Part shown: positions 50,212 to 58,779 of the stretch, one piece after another
Layout: each line of letters begins with the position of its first letter
How positions within the stretch are numbered: position 1 is the stretch's first letter
NCBI GenBank assembly: GCA_934096125.1
Contig: CAKOLB010000003.1
Location: 66,239 to 130,238, forward strand
Source: an uncultured Bacilli bacterium
GTDB lineage: Bacteria > Bacillota_I > Bacilli_A > RF39 > UBA660
Direction: 5' to 3'
DNA length: 64,000 nt
Position numbers and translations under genes: made by a program
Notes under the pieces: model-generated
Seen by the model: only the letters and a program-made list of their open reading frames with translations
Database searches by the model: none
What the model was told of the DNA's origin: nothing

Positions 50212-50979
50212 TTATATTTTCAAAAATGACTTGATAAAAAGGGCTAAACCTCCCACAAAAATTACAATAACTAGTCCAATTAATATTTTAACACCTATAT
50301 TTAGTTTATCATCATCAACAAAATCGGTATTATTCTCATCTTCAAAATCACTTTTTTTAAATACACTAGTGGCATAAAAAGAATTATCTAAATTTTCTTC
50401 TTTCACTTTATCTATTTCTACAATACCACTTTCTTTAGCGCTTTCAATTTCTTCATGATTGATACCCTCAAATACTTGAGTATCATCTCCTATAATGTCA
50501 CTGAATAAATCTATCGCATCTTGTTCAGTAGCGGCAGCATCATCAAGAGGTTCTTCAAAATTTTCTTTTTCCTCTTTTTTATCTACCTCAATATTTAAAT
50601 TATTAAGGATATCAAACTGAGTATTACGTAATTTTTTTGCCCTAACTTTTTCGTAGCTTTCCTCTTGTTCATCTCGAGCTTTTTCAAGAACTTTGCCTAA
50701 GTCATACTCTTTTGTTGGTTCAAGCTGAGGTATTTCCTTTTCTTCCTCTTCTTCAAGTCTTATACTCTTTCTTTTAATATTTGAATTATATCTTGTATCC
50801 AAAATCTTTCTAATCTTTTCTATATCTATATTGTCCTCTTGATTTCCAATGACTGTTGCATTGCTATGAACATCAAAATTTTCAATACTTTCCTCGTTAA
50901 TTTTTTTGTATAACAGATTATTTTTAGATACTCTTGACATAGTATCTTCTTCATTATACTTATTCATTCTCGTATCCAT
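50212..50979 (-). CDS. Uncharacterised acidic protein with C-terminal membrane helix
   Basis: 255 residues, very rich in Glu, Asp and Lys and probably largely disordered, with KEKARDEQEESYEKVRAKKL-type charged coils and a C-terminal anchor (IGVKILIGLVIVIFVGGLAL). No catalytic motif. It may be an anchored scaffold or adaptor. Next to yunB on the same strand; the pair may be co-transcribed. Function unknown. Confidence 0.6.
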   Translation of the reverse strand: MDTRMNKYNEEDTMSRVSKNNLLYKKINEESIENFDVHSNATVIGNQEDNIDIEKIRKILDTRYNSNIKRKSIRLEEEEEKEIPQLEPTKEYDLGKVLEKARDEQEESYEKVRAKKLRNTQFDILNNLNIEVDKKEEKENFEEPLDDAAATEQDAIDLFSDIIGDDTQVFEGINHEEIESAKESGIVEIDKVKEENLDNSFYATSVFKKSDFEDENNTDFVDDDKLNIGVKILIGLVIVIFVGGLALFIKSFLKI

Positions 50980-51036
50980 AACACTACCTCTTACTATGAT
51001 AATAAACTAAAAAGGTATTTTTTTCAACCGGTTTAA

Positions 51037-51065
51037 TTGATTTTCTTAAAACATTTTAATATAAT
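51037..51065 (+). promoter_or_regulatory. Promoter of the ferredoxin gene
   Basis: TTGATT, 17-nt spacer, TATAAT; 23 nt before the ATG with GGAAGGAG between. Confidence 0.85.
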
Positions 51066-51088
51066 TAAAACTGGAAGGAGAACTTTAC

Positions 51089-51286
51089 ATGAAAAAAATA
51101 ACTGTTAATGAAAACTGCATCGGGTGCGGTATGTGTGTTGCTATTGACCCTGAACATTTCGATATCATCGATGGCCTATCTTGTGTTATAAGCGAGAAGA
51201 ACTTAGATACTGCTGAACTAGAAAATGCTATTACTTCTTGTCCTACAAGTGCCATAGTATTAGATGATGAAAAGGAAAAAGAGTAG
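51089..51286 (+). CDS. Ferredoxin, single [4Fe-4S] cluster
   Basis: 65-residue electron carrier. Cysteines C-x2-C-x2-C (CIGCGMCVAIDPEHFDI) and a distal Cys in SCPTSAI bind one [4Fe-4S] cluster; this is the Bacillus/Thermotoga-type monocluster layout. The acidic C-terminus (DDEKEKE) is typical. It has a strong ribosome site and a consensus-like promoter. Expected to depend on the suf system in this window. Confidence 0.95.
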   Translation: MKKITVNENCIGCGMCVAIDPEHFDIIDGLSCVISEKNLDTAELENAITSCPTSAIVLDDEKEKE

Positions 51287-51317
51287 ATTGCTTAAACCCA
51301 ATTCTAACTCTTTTTTT
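51277..51317 (+). terminator. Terminator between ferredoxin and rluB
   Basis: AAAGAGT / ACTCTTT stem with a long loop and seven T on the plus strand; it overlaps the last codons of rluB on the other strand. Confidence 0.6.
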
Positions 51318-52023
51318 GTGCATACAACTTTTTTATCTCTTTAATCGAAAGATTGCGATATTCTCCAGATTTCAAATTATCTATTTTCAAAAATCCATAA
51401 CCAACCCTGCTAAGTTTCTTAACATCGATATTCATCGTTTTAAATAATTTCTTAACGATATGATTTCTTCCTTCAATAATAGTTATTTCTACTAAACAGA
51501 CATTTTTTTCTACATTTCTTTTTAAAACTTTAAATCTTTTTACAACAACTCGTCTTCCATCAACTACGACCCCTTTTTTAATATGTTCTATTTCTTCTTT
51601 GGTAAGTATTTTCGAAAGTTTAGCCACATATGTTTTCTCAATTTCAAATTTTGGATGAGTTAAAACATTAGCAAGGTCCCCATCATTAGTTAAAATTATC
51701 AAGCCTGTTGTATCATAATCAAGTCTGCCAACTGGGTATATTCTAGCATCAGTGTTAATTAAATCTGTCACAGTAATTCGGCCATTATTATCAGTTACAC
51801 TACTAATAACTTGCCTTGGTTTATTAAGTAAATAATACTCAAGTTTTACATCTTTATTAATTATAACTCCATCAATACTTATCACATCAGATGGTGAGAC
51901 TTTAGTTCCAAGCTCTAGAGAAGTTTTTCCATTAACCATGACTTTGCCCCGACGAATTAACTCCTCAGCCTTTCTTCTTGATGTATATCCATATGCCGCA
52001 ATTACTTTTTGTAAACGTTCCAT
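51304..52023 (-). CDS. rluB: Ribosomal large subunit pseudouridine synthase B
   Basis: RsuA/RluB-family enzyme, 239 residues: S4-type N-terminus (ERLQKVIAAYGYTSRRKAEELI), the catalytic-aspartate motif RIYPVGRLDYDTTGLIILTNDG and EGRNHIVKKLF. Family usually modifies 23S rRNA near position 2605 (E. coli numbering). It follows spmB by about 35 nt; the dacB-spmA-spmB-rluB order is also found in Bacillus, so this is conserved synteny. Confidence 0.95.
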   Translation of the reverse strand: MERLQKVIAAYGYTSRRKAEELIRRGKVMVNGKTSLELGTKVSPSDVISIDGVIINKDVKLEYYLLNKPRQVISSVTDNNGRITVTDLINTDARIYPVGRLDYDTTGLIILTNDGDLANVLTHPKFEIEKTYVAKLSKILTKEEIEHIKKGVVVDGRRVVVKRFKVLKRNVEKNVCLVEITIIEGRNHIVKKLFKTMNIDVKKLSRVGYGFLKIDNLKSGEYRNLSIKEIKKLYAQKKS

Positions 52024-52057
52024 AAAAACCTCCGTGATGCCTTAATTATATCACTTA

Positions 52058-52579
52058 TTAGCCAAAAAATACAGCAGTAAGAATAAAGCCCATTGCTATT
52101 CCCACTAAATCAGCAAAAAGACCGACACCTAAGGAATAGCGTATCTTTTTAATTCCAATCGAGCCAAAATAAAGTGCAAGAACATAAATAGTGGTATCTG
52201 TGCAACCCTGCAAAACACTTGAAAGTTTGCCTGCATAAGAATCTGGGCCGAAATTTTCAAATATATCGTTCATAATTGCAAGGCTTGCTGTTCCTGATAT
52301 AGGTCGTAAAATAGCCATTGGAAATATATCAAGGGGGATAGCAAGGTTATCCAAAAAAGGAGCTATAACATGTAAAAAGCTATAAATAAAATTGCTATCT
52401 AAAAATATATTAATTGCAAAAACCATGGCTAAAACTGCCGGAAAAATGCTAAAAGAAATTTGCAAGCCCTCTTTAGCTCCCTCTAAAAAAGAATCATATA
52501 AATTTACCTTTTTATAAAAAGCATAAAAGATAACTGCCAAAACAAATACAGGTATTATAACTTTAGATATATCATTCAT
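52058..52579 (-). CDS. spmB: Spore maturation protein B
   Basis: 173-residue membrane protein of the nucleoside-recognition (Gate) family. Hydrophobic helices with ISFSIFPAVLAMVFAIN, FPMAILRPISGTASLAIM (the conserved P-I-S-G-T-A-S) and SVLQGCTDTTIYVLALYFGS. SpmA and SpmB together are needed for spore core dehydration and heat resistance, and for dipicolinate-related transport-like functions. It overlaps spmA by 8 nt. Confidence 0.94.
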   Translation of the reverse strand: MNDISKVIIPVFVLAVIFYAFYKKVNLYDSFLEGAKEGLQISFSIFPAVLAMVFAINIFLDSNFIYSFLHVIAPFLDNLAIPLDIFPMAILRPISGTASLAIMNDIFENFGPDSYAGKLSSVLQGCTDTTIYVLALYFGSIGIKKIRYSLGVGLFADLVGIAMGFILTAVFFG

Positions 52580-53165
52580 TTTTCCCTCTTTTTCTTATTA
52601 TATAATCCAAAAAAAGCCCTCCCATACTTGAGCAAAGGGTCGCAATTGCCCCTGGCAAAATTATCTCTGATGGATTTTGCGAGCCATAAGCAATCCGTAA
52701 AGCCAGCACTGTCGTTGGCACAATTGTTACTCCCGCAGTATTTAAAACCAAAAACGTAATCATTGCTTCACTTGCTACATTTTTATTTTTATTTACCTTT
52801 TGAAGTTCTTTCATCGCTTTTAATCCAAAAGGAGTCGCAGCACTTCCAAGTCCCAGCATATTTGCAGCTATATTAGAAGCAATAAACCCAAGCGCCGGAC
52901 TATCTTTAGGAAGTGATGGAAATAATTTAGATAAAAGTGGATACAAAAGTCTGCTAAATTTTTTTAGCACTCCAGCATCTTCAGCAATTTTCATAATCCC
53001 TGACCAAAGCACAATAATCGGAAGTATGGAAATCATAAGTTCCAAGGCTTTGTTTCCATTTGTCAAAATGCTATCATTAATAACAGAGGTATTCCCTGAA
53101 AAAAATGAAAAAAGTATCCCAACAGCAATTAGAAAAAACCAAATATAACTTACCACCAAGACCAC
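52572..53165 (-). CDS. spmA: Spore maturation protein A
   Basis: 197-residue multi-pass membrane protein with the SpmA signature: IKLW-equivalent IVLWSGIMKIAEDAGVLKKF, NIAANMLGLGSAATPFGLKA (conserved) and FLVLNTAGVTIVPTTVLAL. Start GTG 53165 overlaps the end of dacB; a TTG or GTG a few codons in is possible since no clean ribosome site is present. Partner of SpmB; order dacB-spmA-spmB is as in Bacillus. Confidence 0.94.
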   Translation of the reverse strand: MVLVVSYIWFFLIAVGILFSFFSGNTSVINDSILTNGNKALELMISILPIIVLWSGIMKIAEDAGVLKKFSRLLYPLLSKLFPSLPKDSPALGFIASNIAANMLGLGSAATPFGLKAMKELQKVNKNKNVASEAMITFLVLNTAGVTIVPTTVLALRIAYGSQNPSEIILPGAIATLCSSMGGLFLDYIIRKRGKNE

Positions 53166-54223
53166 TTCCCAAATATACTTTTTTTCATGTTTTTTTCACT
53201 TTTTTTCATCACTTTCACATATATATTATCTTCTCTAATTAACTTACCATCTTTAGTAACTTTTACTTTTCCAACAACATCTTTATCCTTATACTTCTCT
53301 TTATATAAATCATAATTTACTTTTATTTTCTCTTTTTTATCATCCTTTACACTTACATATATACTATCTTTTAAATATAGCTTATCTCCCTTATAATACT
53401 TCTCATCTTTGATATTTAATTTATCTTTATCTACTACAAGCACAGCTTTATAATTTCTAAAAATACTTTCATACATTTTTTTATGGTCTAAAAAGTCATT
53501 CCCATCATTAAGTGTTACCACCACAACATTTATATTATTTCTACTCCCCGTCGTAACTAAAGTCCGTCTTGCCTTTTTTGTAAAACCAGTCTTTCCCCCC
53601 GTAATATAATCTTCACTATGCAAAAGTTTATTTTTATTTATCCAACTATAACTTTTATAGTTAGTTTTTACCTTATAACTTTTTGTTCCAAATATCGCCC
53701 TAAAAGTTTTATTCTTCATCGCATATTTAGTTAAAATAGCTAAATCTCTAGCAGTTGATACATTCCCTTTTCCATCATTTTCTTCCAGTCCATGATTATT
53801 ATAAAAATATGTGTTATTCAAATTGAGCTTAATGGCCATTTCATTCATAAGGCTAACAAAACTTTCCATTGAACCGGCCACATTTTTGGCAATAACAACT
53901 GCCGCATCATTTCCACTTCTAAGCATCAAGCCATAAAGTAAATCTTTAAGTTTAATTTTTTCCCCCTTTTCGATATAAATAGCACTTCCATAGGCTTTTA
54001 AAACTTCATCACCTACCACAACTTCCTTTTCTAAATCTACACATTCAATAGTTACAATCGCTGACATAATCTTTGTCACACTAGCTATTAGTTTTTCTTC
54101 ATTTGAATTATGGTCATAATATACAATATCATTATCTAAATCAAGAGCATACATACTCTCAGCACTATAAGCTTTTACATTAAATACAGCTACTAAAAAT
54201 AAAACAATAATTACCTTCTTCAA
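53150..54223 (-). CDS. dacB: D-alanyl-D-alanine carboxypeptidase (DacB/DacF type)
   Basis: Serine penicillin-binding protein trimming peptidoglycan peptides; in spore formers DacB acts on the spore cortex. 357 residues with a signal peptide (VIIVLFLVAVFNVKAYS), active-site S-x-x-K in LIASVTKIMSAIV, S-G-N in MLRSGNDAAVVIAKN and K-T-G in GGKTGFTKKARRT. The C-terminal basic tail is amphipathic and may hold it at the membrane. The start is TTG 54223. It heads the dacB-spmA-spmB-rluB cluster. Confidence 0.94.
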   Translation of the reverse strand: MKKVIIVLFLVAVFNVKAYSAESMYALDLDNDIVYYDHNSNEEKLIASVTKIMSAIVTIECVDLEKEVVVGDEVLKAYGSAIYIEKGEKIKLKDLLYGLMLRSGNDAAVVIAKNVAGSMESFVSLMNEMAIKLNLNNTYFYNNHGLEENDGKGNVSTARDLAILTKYAMKNKTFRAIFGTKSYKVKTNYKSYSWINKNKLLHSEDYITGGKTGFTKKARRTLVTTGSRNNINVVVVTLNDGNDFLDHKKMYESIFRNYKAVLVVDKDKLNIKDEKYYKGDKLYLKDSIYVSVKDDKKEKIKVNYDLYKEKYKDKDVVGKVKVTKDGKLIREDNIYVKVMKKSEKNMKKSIFGKWSWW

Positions 54224-54300
54224 GCCTCAATCACCCTAGAAAAATATATGGTTTAGCCTAGCAAAATATGTTATAATAAAACGAGCTATAAGGAAAGGAA

Positions 54301-55743
54301 GTGTTTCTATTGTTAAGTTTTATTCGGTACGCAAATGAGATTTTGAAAAGTGCACCAGAAAGCTTCCTTTCTAAAAAATTCAAAAACATTAAAATGGAAA
54401 TGGACGATACCTATTTTAAAGAAATAGAAAAAAACTTCTTCCTGTATCAAAAAAACATCACAGATAATGAAGCCAAAATGGCATACACAATTTTAAGTTA
54501 CTATATTGGAAACACTTTTTATCAAAATCATGACAGCGATTATATCAAGGCTATATGCACATATATTCTTGACATGAAAATAGAAACTGACGAAAGCATC
54601 ACTCTTGCTCTTACTCTAATCAACCCATCCATCTATAACACCATCACTGATATCATGATTAATCAAAAACACATTAATATTTTTACTCTTTTTGATGCAG
54701 TATTACTTAATAGTAATTATTCAAGTCAAAACATTTCCCAAAAACTTAAAACAAAATACTATAACGGTGGCAATAATCTATTTTCAAACGAAGATACTTT
54801 AAAAACTATATATCAAAAACTTCAAAATTTAAGTTCTCTCGAAGATAAAAGAGTTCTTGACAAACTTCTTTTAATAATGACTAAAGAAGACTATAAAAGT
54901 CGCCAAAATCTGGCTGAAATTCTTATAAACATCGGCAAAGAAAATGCTCCAACAGAGCAAAAAAAAGAAAAATGTTTGAAAATAATCGACCACTTTGAAA
55001 ACATCAAAAAAACTTACATTAAAAAAAATACCAAATACATTAATTTAAATAAGCATAATATTACCCGTCTGCAAAATCAAGTTAACAAACAATCCTTAGA
55101 TATAACTCTAAAAGCCATGTTTAATCTTTCCGTTGATGCCATAAGAGATGGAACTATCCAAGATATCTATTATGAAAAGATACCAAGCCTAGATTACAAC
55201 ATAATTGCCCTTTACACTATTATCACAAGCAAATATGGACACCTATACCTTAAAAATGACTATCAAATCATTAAGGCAATACCCGAAGTTCTCATAAAAA
55301 ATAACATTTCACTATACAAACTAGAAAATTATCTAAATATATTTTTAAACAGTGAAATCCTTTCTATAGTAGAAAAAGCTTACACTCATCATTTAATTTC
55401 ACCAAATATTTTATATAATGAAATTATCAACTTACATAATTTAAATAATCTATCTTTAATTTTAGATGCTTTAAATAAATATATAACTTCTCACAAATTA
55501 TATATCTTTAATCACAACTACAACTTCTTTAATATTGCCTCTAGCCTCCAAAAATTCTTAGGTGATACATCAGCTGCTCAAACTATTTTATCTTTTTGCA
55601 CTATAAATAATAAAATCATCCAAGAAAAAATTCAAAAAGACTTTGAAAGAGTAGAAAGCCAAGATATTCCTCTTCCCGAAAAGCTTGAAAATTGCCTCAC
55701 CATCATCCAAAGATATAGCTATGACCTTACACTAAAAAAGTAG
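54301..55743 (+). CDS. Uncharacterised helical protein, orphan
   Basis: 480 residues on the plus strand, mostly helical, no membrane segment or known motif; contains LNKHNITRLQNQVNKQSLD and AYTHHLISPNILYNEIINLH. Two starts fit: GTG 54301 (AAGG 7 nt upstream) or TTG 54310 (AAAGGA 10 nt upstream). A TATAAT box lies ~30 nt upstream. It runs against the otherwise minus-strand layout and lies between dacB and a lipoprotein gene. AT-rich codon use matches neighbours. Function unknown. Confidence 0.7.
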   Translation: MFLLLSFIRYANEILKSAPESFLSKKFKNIKMEMDDTYFKEIEKNFFLYQKNITDNEAKMAYTILSYYIGNTFYQNHDSDYIKAICTYILDMKIETDESITLALTLINPSIYNTITDIMINQKHINIFTLFDAVLLNSNYSSQNISQKLKTKYYNGGNNLFSNEDTLKTIYQKLQNLSSLEDKRVLDKLLLIMTKEDYKSRQNLAEILINIGKENAPTEQKKEKCLKIIDHFENIKKTYIKKNTKYINLNKHNITRLQNQVNKQSLDITLKAMFNLSVDAIRDGTIQDIYYEKIPSLDYNIIALYTIITSKYGHLYLKNDYQIIKAIPEVLIKNNISLYKLENYLNIFLNSEILSIVEKAYTHHLISPNILYNEIINLHNLNNLSLILDALNKYITSHKLYIFNHNYNFFNIASSLQKFLGDTSAAQTILSFCTINNKIIQEKIQKDFERVESQDIPLPEKLENCLTIIQRYSYDLTLKK

Positions 55744-55763
55744 AAAGATAACGGTGCATCCTT

Positions 55764-56321
55764 CTACTTTTCATTTTCATAATTGTAAATACCATGTATT
55801 TTCTCTAAATCTTCATTTGTTAAATCAATTACTTCATAATTACCTTTATCATTTTTTTGCAGTTTAAAGTTAATTGTATAATCCTTAGTATCTTTAGCTT
55901 TATCCATTTGTTCTAACTTATAATCCATATATAATTTATTACTATATACTCCATTTTCTAAAAATTTATCCTCATTATTTTGTAAATACTTACTAGCATC
56001 TTTTTGTACTTTATAATAGTCAATAACAGTAATCTTTGTTTTTACCGTCGCTTTATCTCCATCATACTCTTCATCTTGGACTTCATATTTTAACTCTTCA
56101 TACTGTCTTTTTAAAATATCTCGGTATTTTTCCTTTTGTTCATCGGTTAAGTCTTCATCATCCACAACTTTATCTAAGTCCTCTAAAACATTACTACTTA
56201 AACTTTTATATTGATTTAAAAAGTCTTCTACTGCTCCTTTCGCAGTTTTTTTCATCATTGAGCAGCCTGCTAAAGATACACAAATTAAACATACTAACAA
56301 TACTTTTTTAAAAACTTTCAT
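55764..56321 (-). CDS. Uncharacterised lipoprotein
   Basis: 185 residues with a lipoprotein signal (LVCLICVSLAGC, lipobox L-A-G-C). The mature part is acidic and helical then beta-rich (VKTKITVIDYYKVQKDA and YTINFKLQKNDKGNYEVIDL), similar to DUF5105/NTF2-like surface lipoproteins in shape; not a firm assignment. Converges with the plus-strand orphan gene. Confidence 0.75.
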   Translation of the reverse strand: MKVFKKVLLVCLICVSLAGCSMMKKTAKGAVEDFLNQYKSLSSNVLEDLDKVVDDEDLTDEQKEKYRDILKRQYEELKYEVQDEEYDGDKATVKTKITVIDYYKVQKDASKYLQNNEDKFLENGVYSNKLYMDYKLEQMDKAKDTKDYTINFKLQKNDKGNYEVIDLTNEDLEKIHGIYNYENEK

Positions 56322-56362
56322 CCTTTTTCCTCTTTTCCTACCCTTAGTATGTAAACATTTTC

Positions 56363-56929
56363 TTAAAATATACTTAAATTTAACAAATTATATATTCTTT
56401 CTTCTTCACTACCAATACTTCTAAGGCTTTCTTTCATCACTTCTAAATAGTTTTCTTCCGGAAGTTTTTGAAACCACTCAGCATAAATATACTTAAGCTT
56501 ACTACTTTCCTTATTTTCTTCATATCTATTTAATTTTCCCTTTATATAATTCCTTACATTTTTCTCATATCTATCTCTTTCATATCCCACATTACCCAGT
56601 ACTACATAATCAAATTTTACTTCTTTTAAAGTATACAAAATATCTAAAATAGCGGCATCATCTTGATATTCTAAGAAACTTCTTTTTATCTCTTTCCCAT
56701 CTTTATCAAAAGCTAAAGCAATAGAGCCATTGAGGCTTGCTAAAAGAACAGTTTTCTCACTCAATGCCTTAACCTCTACCCTATTATTTAAAACTACATT
56801 ATAAAACCTTAAAGGTACATGATATATCTTTATTTTTTTCATATAAGTATATTCATCGTCTTCTAACCATTCATGTGCATAAACATTATATGGGAAAAAA
56901 TTAAGTGTGATATCAAAAATATAATTCAT
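56363..56929 (-). CDS. Uncharacterised protein, DUF3603-like layout
   Basis: 188 residues starting at ATG 56929 (GGGAGGG 6 nt upstream; earlier candidate overlaps the ribosome site). N-terminal FDITLNFFPYNVYAHEWLED and VPLRFYNVVLNNRVEV, then ALSEKTVLLASLNGSIALAF, RSFLEYQDDAAILDI. The order of a beta-rich lead, an acidic EW, and an R-S-x-L-x-x-x-D/E-E turn resembles DUF3603 proteins of Bacillus, but I would not rely on it. Its start codon overlaps the stop of 56929-57120. Confidence 0.6.
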   Translation of the reverse strand: MNYIFDITLNFFPYNVYAHEWLEDDEYTYMKKIKIYHVPLRFYNVVLNNRVEVKALSEKTVLLASLNGSIALAFDKDGKEIKRSFLEYQDDAAILDILYTLKEVKFDYVVLGNVGYERDRYEKNVRNYIKGKLNRYEENKESSKLKYIYAEWFQKLPEENYLEVMKESLRSIGSEEERIYNLLNLSIF

Positions 56930-57120
56930 CATTTCCCTCCCCATGAAACATATATTAAAAAAATTCCTAGCAAAATAAACAGTATTATCCCACTTCTAAT
57001 AATAAAATATACAAACTCTAAAAAAGTATACCCTAAAACAAGTAAATTCAAATTAATAATAATAAAAAACAAACCAATACTTATAAACATAGACCCTAAG
57101 ATTAACTTTATAATTCTCAT
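56929..57120 (-). CDS. Small two-helix membrane protein
   Basis: 63 residues, almost entirely two hydrophobic helices (LILGSMFISIGLFFIIINLN and IIRSGIILFILLGIFLIYV) ending SWGGK. TATATA lies five nt upstream of the ATG and no ribosome site is seen, so it may be leaderless. Its stop overlaps the start of the next gene. Function unknown. Confidence 0.55.
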   Translation of the reverse strand: MRIIKLILGSMFISIGLFFIIINLNLLVLGYTFLEFVYFIIRSGIILFILLGIFLIYVSWGGK

Positions 57121-57186
57121 AACATTATATATGTTTTTATTGCTTAAATAAGTCCTACCATGATAAAATATATTACGGTGATAATA

Positions 57187-57783
57187 TTGAAAAAGATAAT
57201 AATTTTAGTTCTTTGTCTTATAACTTTAAGTGGATGCAATAAAGAAAGTGTTAAAAATCCTATAGTAACAATGGATATAAAGGGTTATGGAGAAATCAAG
57301 ATGGTTTTATATCCAAAGAAAGCTCCGAATACCGTTGCTAATTTCGTAAGTCTTATAAATGAAGGATTTTATGATGGCTTAACCTTTCACCGCTTAGTCC
57401 CAGGTTTTGTTTTACAAGGCGGAGACCCAAATGGTGATGGAACTGGAGGCCCAGGATACCAAATCAAAGGAGAATTTAAAGAAAATCATTTTTCCAAAAA
57501 TGATATAAGTCACAATGAAAAGGTTGTCTCTATGGCTAGAAGTATGAACCCTGACTCTGCCGGCTCTCAATTTTTCATCGTCTTAAGTGATAATGCCTCC
57601 ACTTCTCTGGACGGAAAATATGCCGCTTTTGGTAAAGTAACAGATGGCTTTGATATCATAAAGAAAATTGAAACTTCAGCCGAAGTTGAAGATGAAACGA
57701 CTGGTAAACTTAAAGAAAATATTGTCATAACCAAAGTAAGTGTCGAAACATTTGGTAAGACTTATAAAGTGCAAAAAGCATAA
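57187..57783 (+). CDS. Lipoprotein cyclophilin-type peptidyl-prolyl isomerase
   Basis: Folding factor for secreted proteins. TTG 57187 is taken as start: it has GGTGATA upstream and begins a classic lipoprotein signal (KKIIILVLCLITLSGC), whereas the ATG at 57160 would add an out-of-place N-terminus. The mature domain has the cyclophilin core: APNTVANFVSLINEGFYDGL, FHRLVPGFVLQGGDPNGDGT, SMARSMNPDSAGSQFFIVL and YAAFGKVTDGFDII. Catalytic Arg is in FHRL. Located next to uppP on the plus strand. Confidence 0.93.
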   Translation: MKKIIILVLCLITLSGCNKESVKNPIVTMDIKGYGEIKMVLYPKKAPNTVANFVSLINEGFYDGLTFHRLVPGFVLQGGDPNGDGTGGPGYQIKGEFKENHFSKNDISHNEKVVSMARSMNPDSAGSQFFIVLSDNASTSLDGKYAAFGKVTDGFDIIKKIETSAEVEDETTGKLKENIVITKVSVETFGKTYKVQKA

Positions 57784-57822
57784 ATAATAAAATAGAAAAA
57801 TATATAATAGAAGGTGATTTAA

Positions 57823-58635
57823 TTGATTAACTATATAACTTATTTAATTTTAGGAATTATCCAAGGTATTACAGAACCGCTCCCTATTTCCAGCAGTGGC
57901 CATATCTATCTATTTAAAAACTTATTTAACACCAATATGTTTAACAGCCTAAACTTTGAAATAATCTCTAACTTCGGCTCATTTATTGCTATATTTATCA
58001 TATTTTGGCCTGATATCAAAAAATTACTTATTTCTTTCTTTACCTTTATATTTAAAAAGGAAAAAAGAAAAGAAAACTCAAATAACTTTAAGTACTGTTT
58101 ATACATTATTGTAAGTACTATTCCTGTTGGTATTACTGGTCTTCTTCTTAAAGATAAACTTGAAAGTCTTTATTCTTTAAAAGGATTAGCCCTAGCCTTT
58201 TTACTAACTGCTATCTCTCTTTTCATTGTTAAAAATATTAAAGGCGACAAAGACGATAATGACATAACTTTCAAAGATGCTATTATCATTGGGTTATTTC
58301 AAATGATTACCATTATCCCTGGAATAAGTCGAAGTGGAACTGTCTTAGTAGCTTGTCTTCTTTGCAATTTAAAAAGAGAAACAGCTTTAAAATATACCTT
58401 CATGCTTTATTTTCCTGTTAGTGTTGCTACCATCTTACTTGGAGTAAAAGACCTTGCAAGCACCAACGAATTATCGGCTTTAATCGGCCCATATCTCCTT
58501 GGTATGTTTGCTGCCATGATAGTTACCTATATATCTTACAAATGGCTTAGCAAACTAGTTAAAAATGGCAAACTATGGAAGTTCTCAATCTACTGCCTAC
58601 TCCTATCAATATTTATATTTATTTATTTTAATTAA
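57823..58635 (+). CDS. uppP: Undecaprenyl-diphosphatase UppP/BacA
   Basis: Dephosphorylates undecaprenyl diphosphate to regenerate the wall lipid carrier; also gives bacitracin tolerance. 270 residues, about eight membrane helices; conserved EPLPISSSGHIYL (re-entrant motif) and IPGISRSGTVL. Starts at TTG 57823 with AAGGTG 6 nt upstream. It complements the popT-PAP2-dgkA set in the same window. Confidence 0.94.
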   Translation: MINYITYLILGIIQGITEPLPISSSGHIYLFKNLFNTNMFNSLNFEIISNFGSFIAIFIIFWPDIKKLLISFFTFIFKKEKRKENSNNFKYCLYIIVSTIPVGITGLLLKDKLESLYSLKGLALAFLLTAISLFIVKNIKGDKDDNDITFKDAIIIGLFQMITIIPGISRSGTVLVACLLCNLKRETALKYTFMLYFPVSVATILLGVKDLASTNELSALIGPYLLGMFAAMIVTYISYKWLSKLVKNGKLWKFSIYCLLLSIFIFIYFN

Positions 58636-58668
58636 TGAATATATTTATCATATTCAAATATACTACTA

Positions 58669-58698
58669 TTGACAATACCCATAAATAAATGGTACTAT
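58669..58698 (+). promoter_or_regulatory. Promoter of the structured RNA beside the DUF3800 gene
   Basis: TTGACA, 18-nt spacer, TACTAT on the plus strand, ~12 nt upstream of the RNA's outer stem. Confidence 0.7.
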
Positions 58699-58704
58699 TG
58701 TCTT

Positions 58705-58779
58705 ATAAAAACTCTGTTCTCTCTGAAGCTTTACGCTTAGTGCGTGAAAGACTATGTAGGAAGAATGGAGTTTTTATTT
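58705..58779 (+). ncRNA. Structured small RNA convergent with a DUF3800 gene (candidate DUF3800-type RNA motif)
   Basis: Predicted ~75-nt transcript. Outer stem AACTCTGTTCT / AGAATGGAGTT (58710-58720 with 58762-58772, two G-U pairs) followed by TTTTT; inner hairpin TTTACGC / GCGTGAA with loop TTAGT. The loop could pair with ACTA at 58751-58754, giving a pseudoknot. The G-U pairs become C-A mismatches on the other strand, favouring the plus strand. Its T-run overlaps the stop codon of the DUF3800 gene. Several DUF3800 RNA motifs have been described computationally near such genes; which one, if any, this matches is not known here. Confidence 0.6.

Noticed and set aside
58705..58779. Reading the small RNA as a minus-strand terminator or minus-strand RNA
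   Set aside because: On the minus strand two G-U pairs become C-A mismatches and no promoter is present; it may still help terminate the DUF3800 transcript.
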